The notes: a model not told the origin generated them from the sequence alone. DNA of 64,000 nucleotides from Leuctra nigra (GCA_934045905.1 OW203773.1:16169246-16233245); one strand, 5' to 3'; positions 33,361 to 45,600 are shown, counted from the first letter of the stretch. Made by a program: numbers and translations.

Positions 33361-33570
33361 AACAATGTCGCCGCTACCGCTGTCCAAGTTATGCATCAGC
33401 ATCCTCATCTCCAACCCTCTTCAAATCTCCGCAGCCACCCTGGTCCAGTGGCTGTCACTTCACAGACCGCTCTTCAGCAGTACAATGAAATCCTCCGGTC
33501 ATCCTAGACACTCCATTCGAAGTGGATTCCACAGCAGACTTCGTGGAAGAGAAACTATTGTTGAATGAAT
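33361..33570. other. GC-richer island, possible decayed coding fragment
   Basis: Both strands show short open frames: 67 codons on plus (33365-33568), and a serine/acid-rich minus frame reading LDSGSGDIVDLEVLEEE before a stop near 33322. The minus frame has an in-frame stop just upstream, so if it came from a gene or transposase it is broken. No family is assigned. Confidence 0.25.
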
Positions 33571-33675
33571 CCACGCATTATGTTGTGACTTAGGAGAAGA
33601 ACTATGCTGGTTTTATAGAAGATGATTGAAGGATGATTTTATGTGTGTTATTGATTTTAGCTGATGGTTTAGTGG

Positions 33676-33983
33676 ATTAAAATGTGAAGTGTGCATTACT
33701 TGGAAAATGGGATGATAAGAAAGTCTTTGTTGGTAGTGAAATATCCCGTATGAGTGAATAAATTGTATGTTAGATTTATAACTTGAATTATAATAATTAA
33801 TAATGTATAAAATGTGTTAACTAATTAAATATGATTTCTTACGTTATTGATTTGAAGTGGTATTGTACTAGTTAAAAAATGTAAAGTGTGAAAACTTGGA
33901 AAACGCGTTTAATTAGAAAGTCCTTGTTGGTAATGAAATATAATGTCACATTATATTGCGAATGAATTATATTGTGTGATTTA
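33676..33983. repeat. Diverged direct repeat, two units about 195 bp apart
   Basis: AAAATGTGAAGTGTG, ACTTGGAAAA, AGAAAGTCTTTGTTGGTAGT and GAAATAT in unit 1 (33678-33780) recur as AAAATGTAAAGTGTG, ACTTGGAAAA, AGAAAGTCCTTGTTGGTAAT and GAAATAT in unit 2 (33875-33983). A weaker third trace follows near 34090. Confidence 0.7.
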
Positions 33984-34324
33984 ATGATATGTAATTACGT
34001 TCATGACTTATATAAGTTGATTAATTATGATTTTAGAGTGACTTATTGATTTGATCTTATGTTTTAGTGCTTGACATAAAATAATGTCAAGTATTACTAG
34101 AAAAAAGCTCTGTGTAACGCGTTGATGGCAAGTTTCTGAAGTGTATGCAATAAAATACTGTGTGTCAGTTGCTGGTATGTATACTAATATGGATCGAGAG
34201 TAGAAGAGTCAGTTTCAATGCTTCAATATTTTTTGTCAAGAGATAATTTTACAATTATTAAAATTAGGTACAAATTAATTATAAGTACAGTTATTATAGA
34301 AATGAAAATAATGTTCTATTTGTG

Positions 34325-34400
34325 TAATACAACTAGGCTTATGGATTGATGATAAATGATTGGGAAAGAGGCGGTCGTGACCTATTAGCAGTTAAATTTC
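34325..34400 (-). repeat. Family S SINE fragment
   Basis: ACAACTAGGCTTATGGATTG, ATGATTGGGAAAGAGGCGGT and CGTGACCTATTAGCAG; the GAT tract has been deleted. Confidence 0.7.
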
Positions 34401-37400
34401 ACTGCATCTAAGTTGTCATATTCCAGCCAAAAAAAATATTTAACATCTCATTTCCAAATCATAATCCTTATAAAACCATTCTTCACAATTTCCAAAAAAA
34501 AATCAAAAATCATTTAAACCAATCAGATAAGATCCCACTCATCACCGCCACCATGTAGTCACGGTAAATTCTGTTTTTAATTCATTAAGACAGCAGACCG
34601 TGTCAAGGGGGCCGTGGTCAGGTGTATAGCTGCAAGATATTCCAACATGGCCGCGTCCAGACTTCAATCGACAAGACAGAATTACACGGCTCAATCCATC
34701 AAATCAAAACTCAACATCGTCTCGAGAATCTTAGAAATATGACATATTTTAACAAGAAAATCTAAAAAGTTTACACCTTACATCCTTTCATTTGTTATTT
34801 AATATACTCTCATTTCTGTGTTTTAAATAGTTAAACTAAGTCTTGGTCATGGGTCTTGATTCATAATATTGATACGTGTAATACAGACTTTAAGTCTTGA
34901 AGCCAGAGGCAAGTAATATGAAAATTGTAGGAGGTTGAGTTTTTTTTAGGTTAGATTTTTATTAGGCTAACTTGTTAACGGTTGAAGAGTCAATTTTCAT
35001 ATATTAATATAATTAGGATTTTCATTGAAATGCATTTGGATCGTGTTGAATGGTGTTTTTAAGTTATGGATGGAATTCATGAGACTGCCAGCTGCTCTCT
35101 CACCTGACAATTTCATACGTTTTGTTTTTTACTATAATCTAAATCTAATTGCGAATAAAATATTAGAAGATTTATTGATTAAAAATTAAAGGTTATGCTG
35201 AAATTAAGGAAAGAATTGAAAAATAGTAAAAGTGATAGAAACTGACTAAGGGTAATAAAATCTACATAAATAGGCTTCATTTTTAATTAAGTATGTATAT
35301 TGTTTTTATACGTCTCTTTTAAGTTGTCAAGAAAAAAGAGTTTAGCTTTTTGCTTCGAAGTGGACTTAAGACATTTTTTAATGGAGCCTTTTGTGTAGAT
35401 TATGTTCACTTTTTCTCGTGTTACAGATAGTATGTTTCTTTAATGATATTGTTAAAATATCTAATTTATGTATGGGTTTATTCATGAAAAACTATATTAG
35501 TTTTGCAGATTCAATATTTTTGTTAAATCCACACCAAATAAAATTATTATAAATATTTGTATCCCTTAGTCACGAATATATCAACTATATTATAAAAAAA
35601 TTATATCAATTTACGCCTCTAAAAAGTAAGAAAAATAACATGTTGTATTTTTAAAACGAGTGTGTCTTACCCCTGCATGGAACTCTCCATGTTAATCTTA
35701 TGGCGCTACAAAATCCCTATATTTCTCTCATGATTCTTGCATCTCCTACAAACAAATGACGTCATTTTGTGTTTCATATGAAACTTCAGCATGTGTTAGA
35801 ACACAAAGCATAGTACATTAATACCCTTGAGTAAAGACCCCCTACAGCTAGTCCAAAATATCCCTATATTGTAAAATTGTAACACAAAGAACTAACAATC
35901 ATCCGTTTTGGTGTTTAATTTATACTCAATCGAATTTGGGCTGTGAGAAAATAGACACATATTTGTATAATTTAAATAACCTGTAATTATTGAACACGAA
36001 AAAAGTTTATGATATAAATTTTGACATGAAATGATTAATTAGCTTACGTTGTGGTCGGATATAAAAAAAAATAGGAATAGCATAGTTTGTCAGAAAATGA
36101 CTGACTACTTTCAGATTATATACGTTTTTTGACGTATTTGGGCGCTAATTTTGGTCAAAATTACGCCTAAAATGGGGAACCAGTTAAAAATAAATTTTAG
36201 ATTTGATCCAAAAAAATTGATTATTGAATTGTCTTCCAGTTACGTTGATATTTAACCCATATAGAAATTTTACGTGACATCTTAGTGACCAAGTCAAACT
36301 AACAAACGAAAGTAATAATTTTAAAACATTACCGTTCATTTCCCGATTGGCCTGCCCTTCAGGTCACAACAATTGTCCACATTGCTCGTCTAAACTCACT
36401 CTTCTCTTATTGACTTGAGTAGTCCATGATTTATGCCCGATGCAAGAATATCAAGCCATGATAGTTCTGGTACGCAGAAGTTACTCGGCAAGACCAGCGT
36501 AAGAGACAGAAACTTGCACCACCAGTTTCATACACACAAAGTTCAAGTAGAGACACTATGATTCTTCTCAGTAGTGATTTCAAAGTAAGATCGAGAATTA
36601 TTTTCTTGTAAGAGTTATGAGACGTATGCGTGATGTCCATGGGGCATGGGGGGGGGGGAGGGGGATACAAGATTTTTTAAAATTATTCGCGTTCTTTATC
36701 CTTCATTTTCTTATAACACCGCTGCACTAAATAATAAATATATTAAAAAATATAACATAGCCCTGTACTTGGTATAACTTATCACATCATTTTGCAAGAA
36801 ATTCTTTAAATTGCGTCATTTCAGTGACTCAAAATATATTGAAATCCAAAAACACCTGGAGTATTGTTGTTTGTTGTATACCTATATTGCTTGTGTTTGT
36901 GTGAACAAATATTTCAAATAATAGCTCTTTTAATTTTATTTTTTTGTGCAATACATTAAATTAATACCTAAAATATTTTAAATATTGAATGCACTCAATT
37001 TATGTATTTTTTTAAATGGAGCAATGACGTAAATTAACAAAATATTAATAAAATGTATGCATGCGGATATTATTTTGTAGAGGCTAAAGTTTTGTTAGCT
37101 CTACTTTTTATTATTTTTATATTTTATCTATAGTGTAACAAAATAATTGTTAATTGAACGTCTTAATTAATGCACAGACAATGATTTATTTAAATGTAAG
37201 GTAGGTATGTATCACGGTTCGCGTACAATTTTTATGCTATTTATTTATGTAGCCTTACGTGATTTAAAATCTCCAAATAACATCATTAAATAGAGTTCTC
37301 AAACCATGTTACCTTACTTTTGCATCACAACAAATAAACAACTTGTTTTAGTGATGTAAAAGTCAAATTTAAACACTCGTATCGTTCCCAATCAACTCGT

Positions 37401-37517
37401 CAATGTCATGTAACATAAATGTTCACAACAAGACACAAAATAATCATTTCACTAAACATAAAAGTAGACTGCATTCGGTCGCATCGCTCTCCAAGCATAA
37501 AACTCCCACAAGGTTCT
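34401..37517. other. AT-rich intergenic DNA upstream of four-jointed
   Basis: No gene. Possible regulatory content: an ATGACGTCAT palindrome near 35757 and CCAACATGGCCGCG near 34644. The 79-codon minus ORF at 36431-36670 begins in the G-run at 36648 and is not credible. Confidence 0.45.
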
Positions 37518-37740
37518 TATAAATACGACAATCCTCAGAATGTCGATCATATATAAGCAACAGGTATTACCTTTGTTACTGGCCGGGCTCGAGAGGCCCT
37601 GCAGACATTCTATAAACCACTGCCTCCTCGACTCCTAGTCGACTATAAGCTACCTTGTCTTTGCCGTACCTTGCCAGTCAGGCGGTAGACGTTGTAGAGG
37701 AAGGACGTACTTCTCTGAAACTCCGCTTTTTCACTGTGTA
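37518..37740 (+). promoter_or_regulatory. Candidate four-jointed core promoter
   Basis: A consensus TATAAATA (37518-37525) is followed at normal spacing by TCATAT around 37549, a weak initiator. A second TATATAAG lies at 37550-37557. The next 150 bp are the most GC-balanced non-coding DNA for several kilobases (GGCCGGGCTCGAGAGGCC). If correct the 5' leader is about 1 kb, or contains an intron. There is no transcript evidence, so this rests on motif match and position only. Confidence 0.35.
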
Positions 37741-37822
37741 CTTCACCCGTATGACGCTTTTGTGATTATTGACAGTCGAAGAACTATTCGAAAGTGTTTT
37801 TACGTGTATTGACTTAAGGATT

Positions 37823-37879
37823 ATGAACGTTCTATGTGGTTTTATTTTAAAAAATGTGAAGTTTTTAAGACATGTGTGA
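37823..37879 (+). other. Upstream ORF in probable fj leader
   Basis: ATG at 37823 opens an 18-codon frame closed by TGA. If the leader is unspliced this and other upstream ATGs would lower translation of fj. This is an inference from the leader model only. Confidence 0.25.
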
Positions 37880-38592
37880 ACTGTAACTAGTTTTTTTATT
37901 ATTTTAGTTACAGTGACGTTTTGTTTGTGATTATGTTTGTACGATGATTTTGGATTTGCGTCGATGGACTTTGCCAGCTGCGGGTATAATAATGCGACAT
38001 TGTTAGGTCGGAGTTAGAAAAAGTAGTCGCCGATAGAAAATGTGAAGAATTCTAAATATTTGCGGCGAAGAATTCAGCTCTCGTCCCGGCGGTCTCTTCT
38101 CGTTTATACACACAGACGAAAGAGAGAAAAAAGCCCGAACGCTTTTGTGTCTGTTCCTTTTCGAAAAAATATTCATTCGTCGTCGAATTGTTTTTCGAAG
38201 AAATTTAATTACCGGATTCTTACAAGATATCAAAATCTTTTTGTGTGTGTGTGTGTTACTTTTTTTTTTATCGAAAGCCGTAATAAATAAAGCCGTAAAG
38301 TGAATAACAGTTTATTTCTTGATCAAATGTTTAGAAGACGAAGAAAGCGGTGCTGTGGATTTTTCTAATACGTCAAGATAATAAAAAATAAAACTGTACG
38401 CAAGTCCTCTGTCCGGACATCTTTAAATCAACTAAAAGTCGTCTGAAAACGTCAAGAAACATCTGAAAAGTGAAGTCCCATCTTGTTAACACGTTCATAT
38501 TATTTTCCCAACCTTCAACAAACATTGACACAACTCTGTCACATCCCTCAAAAATGTCCGAGCCATAAAAAAACACATCCCTAAATAAAGAA

Positions 38593-39984
38593 ATGTATGA
38601 AACCGATTTCATAGTAAAAATGTGCGAGATCGACAGCAACAACAAACGAAGACGAAGCCACACGGCAAAGTTAATGATGTCTGTGATGATGAGCAGTTGG
38701 CAGCCGGGCAGTGGACAGTTGATCGCCTCGCCGCAACGGGCCGGCCATCTCCGGCGATTCTGTCTGGCGACAACCGCACTCGCCTTCCTGCTCGGCATCC
38801 TAGTCGGCGTCGCCATCCCCCTGTACATAGTCCCCCACAGCCCTCTGGCCCCAACCCCACAGCACCACATCGGGGTCACGTTCACGAACCGTACCGCGAG
38901 GGTTCCCGAACAGCGGGTGGTTTATGAAAATCCACGGATTGACTTTGATAGCGTCTCCTTTGTAGTGAAGCCCGAGATGCCGATGATGTTACGTCAGAAG
39001 CTGTATGGAGAGAAGGAAGCTGCGAGAAGTGTTAGGAGAGCGAACACGGACGGTGTTTATTGGACTAAAGAAGTTGAGAATTATTTGCCGAAAGGATTTT
39101 TAGTGAATGATACGTCGGTTTGGAGAAAGTTTTCGCGAAAGACGCCTGTTGTTAAAGTGGAAGAGGGATGTGGTCGTATGCAGAATCGTTTACTGACGTA
39201 TGAAGACGGTACGAAGAGCTGTTGTAGGTATAGACAGAACACAGATCAGATCCAAGGTGAGCTATTTAGTTTCTATCTCGGTACTTTGTTAAAACTCCGT
39301 AATCTCGCTCCGTCCTCTCTCGCCCTCGTCAAACTCGACACTCCACTCTTCTCGAAAGTAAAACCCCAACTAAATCTCGCCCAGTGGTCAGAAGATCGCG
39401 CTGTAGTTCTAACTCGCTTCGTCGACAAACTCGTCCCGGCGAACATCCCCACCGAACTGCGCACGTCTTCACGACGCCTCCATCCCGTCGACGTCGAGAA
39501 CGCCTCCCGCGAGGACCTCGTCGAGCTGATGCAGTGGTCGGACCTCATCGTCTTCGACTACCTCACCGCGAACCTCGACCGCGTCGTCAACAACATCTAC
39601 AACCTCCAGTGGAACGCGGCGATGATGGATTCACCGGCTCACAATCTCGCAAAGGATCCCGATACGGGACTATTAGTTTTCTTCGACAACGAAAGTGGTT
39701 TACTTCATGGATATCGACTGTTGGAGAAGTATGAACATTATCATATCGCTTTGTTGGAAGCTTTGTGCGTTTTCCGAAAGTCGACGGCAGACGTCATCAA
39801 AGCGCTGCATGAGAGGAAAGATGTCGGTGAGTTGTTGTTTAAACTTTTCAGAGATAACGATAAGGACTTTAAGGAAGTGTTGCCGTCATTACCGGAGAAA
39901 AGTGTCAAGATTTTAAATGAAAGGATAGATAGGGTGTATGATCAGATTACTATGTGCGAAAGACAGTATCCAAGATTGGGGTAG
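38593..39984 (+). CDS. fj: Four-jointed, Golgi Ser/Thr kinase of the Fat/Dachsous pathway
   Basis: A 463-residue type II membrane protein. A basic N-terminus is followed by a signal anchor at about 56-80 and then the lumenal kinase. Family landmarks visible: EEGCGRMQNR (190-199), QIQGE with a conserved Glu (219-223), WSDLIVFDYLTANLDRVVNN (catalytic Asp329, Asn334) and FFDNESG with the DNE motif at 365-367, the metal-binding triplet needed for kinase activity in Drosophila Fj. Sequons occur at N99, N172 and N303. RSVRR (145-149) is a possible furin-type cleavage site in the stem. Known role of the family: phosphorylating cadherin repeats of Fat and Dachsous in the Golgi, thereby tuning planar polarity and Hippo-dependent growth. 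The length is near vertebrate FJX1 and shorter than fly Fj. It is a single exon, as in flies and vertebrates. ATG 38593 has a purine at -3; Met10 or Met28 are alternative starts. All long antisense and out-of-frame ORFs here are shadows. Confidence 0.96.
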   Translation: MYETDFIVKMCEIDSNNKRRRSHTAKLMMSVMMSSWQPGSGQLIASPQRAGHLRRFCLATTALAFLLGILVGVAIPLYIVPHSPLAPTPQHHIGVTFTNRTARVPEQRVVYENPRIDFDSVSFVVKPEMPMMLRQKLYGEKEAARSVRRANTDGVYWTKEVENYLPKGFLVNDTSVWRKFSRKTPVVKVEEGCGRMQNRLLTYEDGTKSCCRYRQNTDQIQGELFSFYLGTLLKLRNLAPSSLALVKLDTPLFSKVKPQLNLAQWSEDRAVVLTRFVDKLVPANIPTELRTSSRRLHPVDVENASREDLVELMQWSDLIVFDYLTANLDRVVNNIYNLQWNAAMMDSPAHNLAKDPDTGLLVFFDNESGLLHGYRLLEKYEHYHIALLEALCVFRKSTADVIKALHERKDVGELLFKLFRDNDKDFKEVLPSLPEKSVKILNERIDRVYDQITMCERQYPRLG

Positions 39985-40977
39985 TTTGAAGAGTATTTTG
40001 TGATTTGGCTGGTATTTAGGGGAGGATTATTTTTATTGCATACTTTTGTGTGTTTAAGACCAGATTTGAGTCACTTTTGTTTGTGTCTGAAGAAAATTCT
40101 GACAGTTTTTGACTGAAAATATAGCAATTTTTTATTCATTTGGTCTTGTATAGAAAAGTGTGGCAATGAAAATGTTCTTCGTGTTCCAATGTTGATGTGA
40201 AACGAGCGTTCACATTGATCTTATCTCCCCTGTACTATTCATATTATGTGATTGACAATGCCATCCTTGAAGACGGTGATGCATTAGGAAAGAAAGATCA
40301 GTTGGTATTAGAGCGTTGATGAAATATCTGGTTTTTGCACAATTTATGAGAGATTTTTTGAGTAGAGAAATATTTTATTCGTTCATTCCGATCAAACTTT
40401 GTGTCATAAAATAAACATGGAACTTTTTTTGTTTGAATGCAAAACAGCTTTGTACATTTTACAACTTTAATTAAACAATAATTATGGAACTCATCCAGGG
40501 TATTACAAGTTTTAGTGGACAGGTTTCTTACTTTATGAACATTCTCAAACTTTAATAAAAGAAAAATACGTACCTATATGAAATATTGCATTGATGAGAT
40601 ATCAATTGGAGATTAATTGAAGGTCTATTGCGTACTTGAAGTGCGTATTAAAGGCCTAGTTGATTTTAATTTTGTTGCCATAAAATTTCTTATAGGTCAA
40701 ATTAAAGTTTAGTCTCGAAAATAACTTGAGATGGGTTTATAAAATACTTAGGTACATACCTAATTATAATTTAATTATACTGAACATTAAAATTAAACAA
40801 AAAAATCTATGATTCTGAGAATAATAATATGACGCTATTTGGCATTCACAAGAGCGGCATCAATCTTCATATAGGAAAGAAATTTATGATATTCTTGAGG
40901 TCTTGAAATGCATATAAAATTAAAATTACTTGTCATTTTAGTGTCAATGAACTTTCTTCATGTCTAGACACAATAAA
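39985..40977 (+). other. fj: Probable fj 3' UTR
   Basis: AT-rich non-coding DNA after the TAG stop, with no competing ORF or repeat. AATAAA hexamers at 40410-40415 and 40972-40977 could define a 0.4-kb or a 1-kb 3' UTR; the second is followed by a GT-rich stretch. Confidence 0.4.
40410..40415 (+). terminator. Candidate poly(A) signal
   Basis: First canonical AATAAA downstream of the fj stop codon (426 bp). In AT-rich DNA this hexamer is frequent by chance. Confidence 0.3.
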
Positions 40978-43900
40978 GTGTACATAAAATTTCTTTTCTT
41001 CGAGTTTATTTAATCTTTTCACTCTCAAGAATTTTTATAAGGGTAGATGACTTGGAATTCATTTTCTGTTCATTAAGATTTGAACAATTGTGAATGAAGC
41101 ACAGAAAAAAAAAATATTATACAAGTTTTAAGTCTGGGGTTAATGGAAAAATTATTAAGTATAAGTGAAGATTGAAATAACTTAATAAATAATTTAAAAA
41201 GTCCCTCGGTTCCATAGCACAGGTCATGTTCAGTATTTTACTACATTTATCCATCTTCAATACTAAGTTAAACATTTATAGATAATTGAAATTGGCACTC
41301 TTGCTTACAGAAAAATTGCTTTCATCAAATTTGTAAAATTTCAGCTGTTTATTTAGAATTAATAAACATAATATTTAAAATCCCATGCAAAAGGACAATA
41401 AATATATTAGAAATATTTCATATTGGCATTGAAAAATCTTAAATGGCATAAATTATTTTCTTAATTGAAAAATAATAAAACTTACTGAGATCTTGATACT
41501 ATTGATAGAAACAAGGCTGCACAAATTATAGCTAATTTGTATTACATACCGTTGATCCCCTTACGACAAGAGTGATATAGTATTGATATTACTTGCAACC
41601 AGTTTAGTTACAAATTATTTATTAACTATTTCTAATTTTAATTAATCCAATTGACAACTGGATATTCTATATATGGTTCGAATTAAAACGTTATACACTT
41701 CTTCAGCTTTCTCTATTTAATAGTTTTGTCACCTAATAGACAAGAATGTGCATAAATCATTAGAAGAGATTTTCTTAAAGAACCAGATTTCAAATACAAC
41801 ATGTACAGAGAAGATTGATAAAATGTACAAAGTTTTGCTCTAAATTGAAGTAGGTATTCAGCCTTCTTTTTAGCTGTGGGAAGGTCATAGGGGCAAAAAT
41901 GCTCTGCCATTTTGAGTTTACCAGAGTTTAAAATAGATATTTGAGAATTTTAAAGTGGTTAAAAACCATAATATCTAGGTACTCGAATAAATCGAGATTT
42001 TCTAAGTAAATTTTATTCTCTATCTCTCATGTTTAGTGCTTAGATACCTATTACCAATTAAAATGCATCATCATTTTCAAGGCTGGTTTTTGTAAAAAAA
42101 TATTTGAGTCAACCAAATTTTCTGGTCAGTTGGAAACTATTCCAACTATGTTTTAAATTATGTTTTTTTTGTAGTTTCCCAAACTGATTTGTGAAACGGT
42201 TAGTTAGTTTATTTATGAATTTTTATTAATTGATTCGTATATTAATTAATTATCAAAATTGTGTGTGCGTTTATAATTTACTGTTGTGTCTTTTGCAAAA
42301 TTAAGTAGGTACCTATATTCATCTTATTTTGTTGATTGATTTAAAGTCAGAAACAAATTAACAATATCACAAATCTAATTTACAATATTTTTTTATTTCA
42401 TCATAACAAATAATTCATTATCAACATTGAAATTTAGTGACATCTGTAAAAAAAAAAATCCATATATTCTTTTACCATACTGCAGTCAATGAATAGCAGC
42501 CACGATAGTTTTCGTATTATAATTTTAATTGTTTAAATCATAAAATGTATTCAGATTGTACATGTAGACGTCACATACGCACATTTCCAGCCTCTGTTTA
42601 AACCCAATAACACTTTCTGAAGTGTGAAATGATTCAAAATGCATATCAATAAACCTCGCTTGATTCCTTTCAACTTTTATGGGGTGTTCATGTAATTAAA
42701 TTAAAGGTTATGAAATCATAAGCATAAAAAGAAGATTTAATTTAACGCTGATTTTCAGTTTGAAATTCTTGTAATGTTGCTTGTTCAATTTAAATTCAAA
42801 GTTTCAATGCTATTTTAATAAGTAACAATTTAGTATGTATAGATTATTGATTCAAACGAATTTATCTGAGAAAATTTAATGAAAATTACATACAATTATT
42901 TATATAAAATCATATATTTTGTACTCTAAAATGAGTATAATTGCGAAATCTGATAGCAAAATTTTATAAAATATAAATCAAGGCTATAAGTTAACTTCCC
43001 GTTATATGTTATGAATAAAAATATGAAGAAATAGATTTCTTTTAAAAGGGTGTGTAATATATGCAAAGTTGTATAAATCAATTCCTGAAGGACGTTTTTT
43101 ATACTAATTTTTTATCGATTTTTTTTTCTATGACAGGAAATGCGTAGCATTTTGCACGCATTATGCAGAAAAAACATATATAAAACGCAGTTAAAACACA
43201 CGCAACCCTAAAAGAGACGCACACAGAAGATCAAGTCAGCTCGAAAAACATATTTAATTTTCAATATAGTTGGAAAACTTTTTTAACTTAAAAAATGAAG
43301 AATCGGACTACAACATAGATGCTATTAACTTATTTTAATTTTAATAAATTTGTAAGAAATATTAAATTAATATAAAGTAAGAATGATTATAACTTGTAAA
43401 TTACAATTTCCATACAAATAGCAAGGTATGATATTTGCTATGATGAACATTTTGTATATAGATATTGTTTAAATTTATCTGTATATTATAAAAATTAGTC
43501 AATGAAAACTGTGAAAAAGTCGTTTTAAATTTTTTAAATAAATCATAGATTATTCGTGATTTAATTTTTAAAGGTTAGCTTTCGTCCAAAGCTGTGTACA
43601 GCCAGTGATTGTAAATGTAATGAAATGTTAATTTTATGATTCAAAAGCATGTTGGTATTCACCATGTTTAAAAGTCATTTTCAATACTCTTCATTTTTCT
43701 CTTTATTGATTTCTAATATTTTCGTCGCCAACGAAGAAATTATCTAAACAATGGCTTATTTTAAAAGTGTTTTCGAAATCATCATCCCTTATTTTATTAA
43801 TAATGTGTCAATTTAATATGATATAAAATTTGAAGTCTTACAACTTAATTATTTTTATTTAATAATGGCAATATTTTTCTTTTCTGCTGTAAACATTTTT

Positions 43901-45098
43901 GAAGGGATGTCTAAAGGATTTTATATCCATTGTTGACGATATGGTAACATGTGAATTGTTGTAAATGTCCTACATATATTTAAATAATATATTAAAAGAT
44001 ATAATGATTTAAAAAAATGCTATTCATTATTCACCCTTCAATCACTCTACCAACATCATCACACCAATATTAAGAGAAAAGAGTTACATCAATAGGTACT
44101 ATACAGAATTTTTAACTGTAGCGTTCACAGTAAATAGATTAGGGACTAAATAATGAATCATATTCGTTAAATCATTAATTTACATATATTTATTTCACTT
44201 ACAAATGTGTTTATTGTAGCTAGGAAATTAAGAAGCTATCAAATCGATTTTGAGTTCCTTTTACCTCTTTCTATTATTCTAATTGGTATTTACTAAATTT
44301 ATACATTACAAAAATAACATATAATTTTCTAATACCTTTTAGGCAATTGCCTAATGGTGGAAAACCGGATGGAAAAACCGGAAAAAATTATACCTACATC
44401 ATCACAAAAATTACGATATTATTTTAAATTAGACAGAAAAACTTCTCCTGTATTACAATTTTAATAAATACAAGTTTTTGGGAAATGATTTCAGGGTATT
44501 ATCGGCTTATTGCAATAATAAGTATTCCAGATTGTTTGATGCTCTATCATTTCTTCCATTACGTCACGATAATAAATGTTTGCGTAAAAGTTCTGGGTAT
44601 GTTATCTTTTGATTCGAGTACTTATATAGCCGTTCACAAGCGTCACCAATTATTAATTCCGTTCATGTACAAAGTTAATACAAAAAAGTGTACGTATCAA
44701 ATGGGTATAAAAGTTAAGTTAAAATATGAATTGCATTATGACTTATTTTAAAGACACAAAGAAAAAAAAATAACTTAATTTTTTAATGTAATAAAATGAG
44801 TTGTGCATAGCTATTTAAATATAAGTTATAATTGGAGGTGGATTTACATATTTTTGCCCATTAGATTCTTTGTCTGAGTAAATAAGAAAAAGTTACATGA
44901 TTTGTATCATGGGAAGGGTGCTATGAGCATACAAATAGGCAACATTTCTTCGCGTATGGGTATTTTGATCTGTCAATCACAAAATTAACCTCTATTTTGA
45001 GAAAAGCTCCAACAACAAAAAGACTAATGTTACCTACTTTGGAAATTGAGCTCAGACGTTACCTATATATTTTATATTTATTTATTTATATCTGAAGC
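40978..45098. other. AT-rich intergenic DNA
   Basis: Long, very AT-rich stretch. ORFs at 41713-41910 (-) and 44485-44751 (+) are short and unrecognised. GGCAATTGCC near 44343 is an isolated palindrome. No repeats of the families above were seen. Confidence 0.55.
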
Positions 45099-45322
45099 TC
45101 AGAGGTAGATAGGCGGAAGTCAATTATTTTAGTGATTCTTGAGATGAACTCAAAAACCATTATATCTAGGAAGATCCAATAATATTTTTAATGGTGAAAT
45201 GAGTCATTGTGTAAGAGATAACTCCTGTAATTGTTGAAATCAGACAAATGACAATTTATAGCTTGATTACATCATTTCAAAAGTGTGCAACTTAAAATCG
45301 AGAATCGCTTTCTACCTCTACA
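45099..45322 (+). mobile_element. Family A MITE, near full length
   Basis: TCAGAGGTAGATAGGCGGAA at the left, TCGCTTTCTACCTCTACAC at the right. The interior has GATTCTTGAGATGAACTCAA, GGTGAAATGAGTCATTGTG and AAAAGTGTGCAACTTAAAAT. Confidence 0.85.
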
Positions 45323-45489
45323 CTTATTATATTATTTTATCTGTTATTAAATATACCTAACTATTAATTAGCATTAATTAATCTTTATAAAGACACTTTA
45401 TAGGGGTATTGAATTTCTCCATAATATTTCATGATTTTTTTAAACTATCAAGAAGAATTTCTGTTGGGAGAAAATTTGTATTCCTGATG

Positions 45490-45600
45490 CGATTACGCCG
45501 CCATGATGGAGTAAAAGAAGACATTTTCGAGATGGCGGACTTGGCTGCACGCTGCTACCGCCCATCTACAGCTGTTGAATATTAAAATGACGATCTGTAC
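45490..45600. promoter_or_regulatory. Inverted pair of YY1/Pho-like sites
   Basis: TACGCCGCCATGATGG and, about 35 bp on, GAGATGGCGGACTTGG contain the GCCGCCAT/ATGGCGG core recognised by YY1/Pleiohomeotic factors, in inverted orientation. The surrounding 100 bp are GC-richer than the flanks. It could be a regulatory element or a palindromic element remnant. Confidence 0.3.

Noticed and set aside
38373..39734. Antisense and out-of-frame ORFs of 83-170 codons over fj
   Set aside because: They are shadows of the GC-rich fj coding sequence; only the 463-codon frame carries conserved family motifs.
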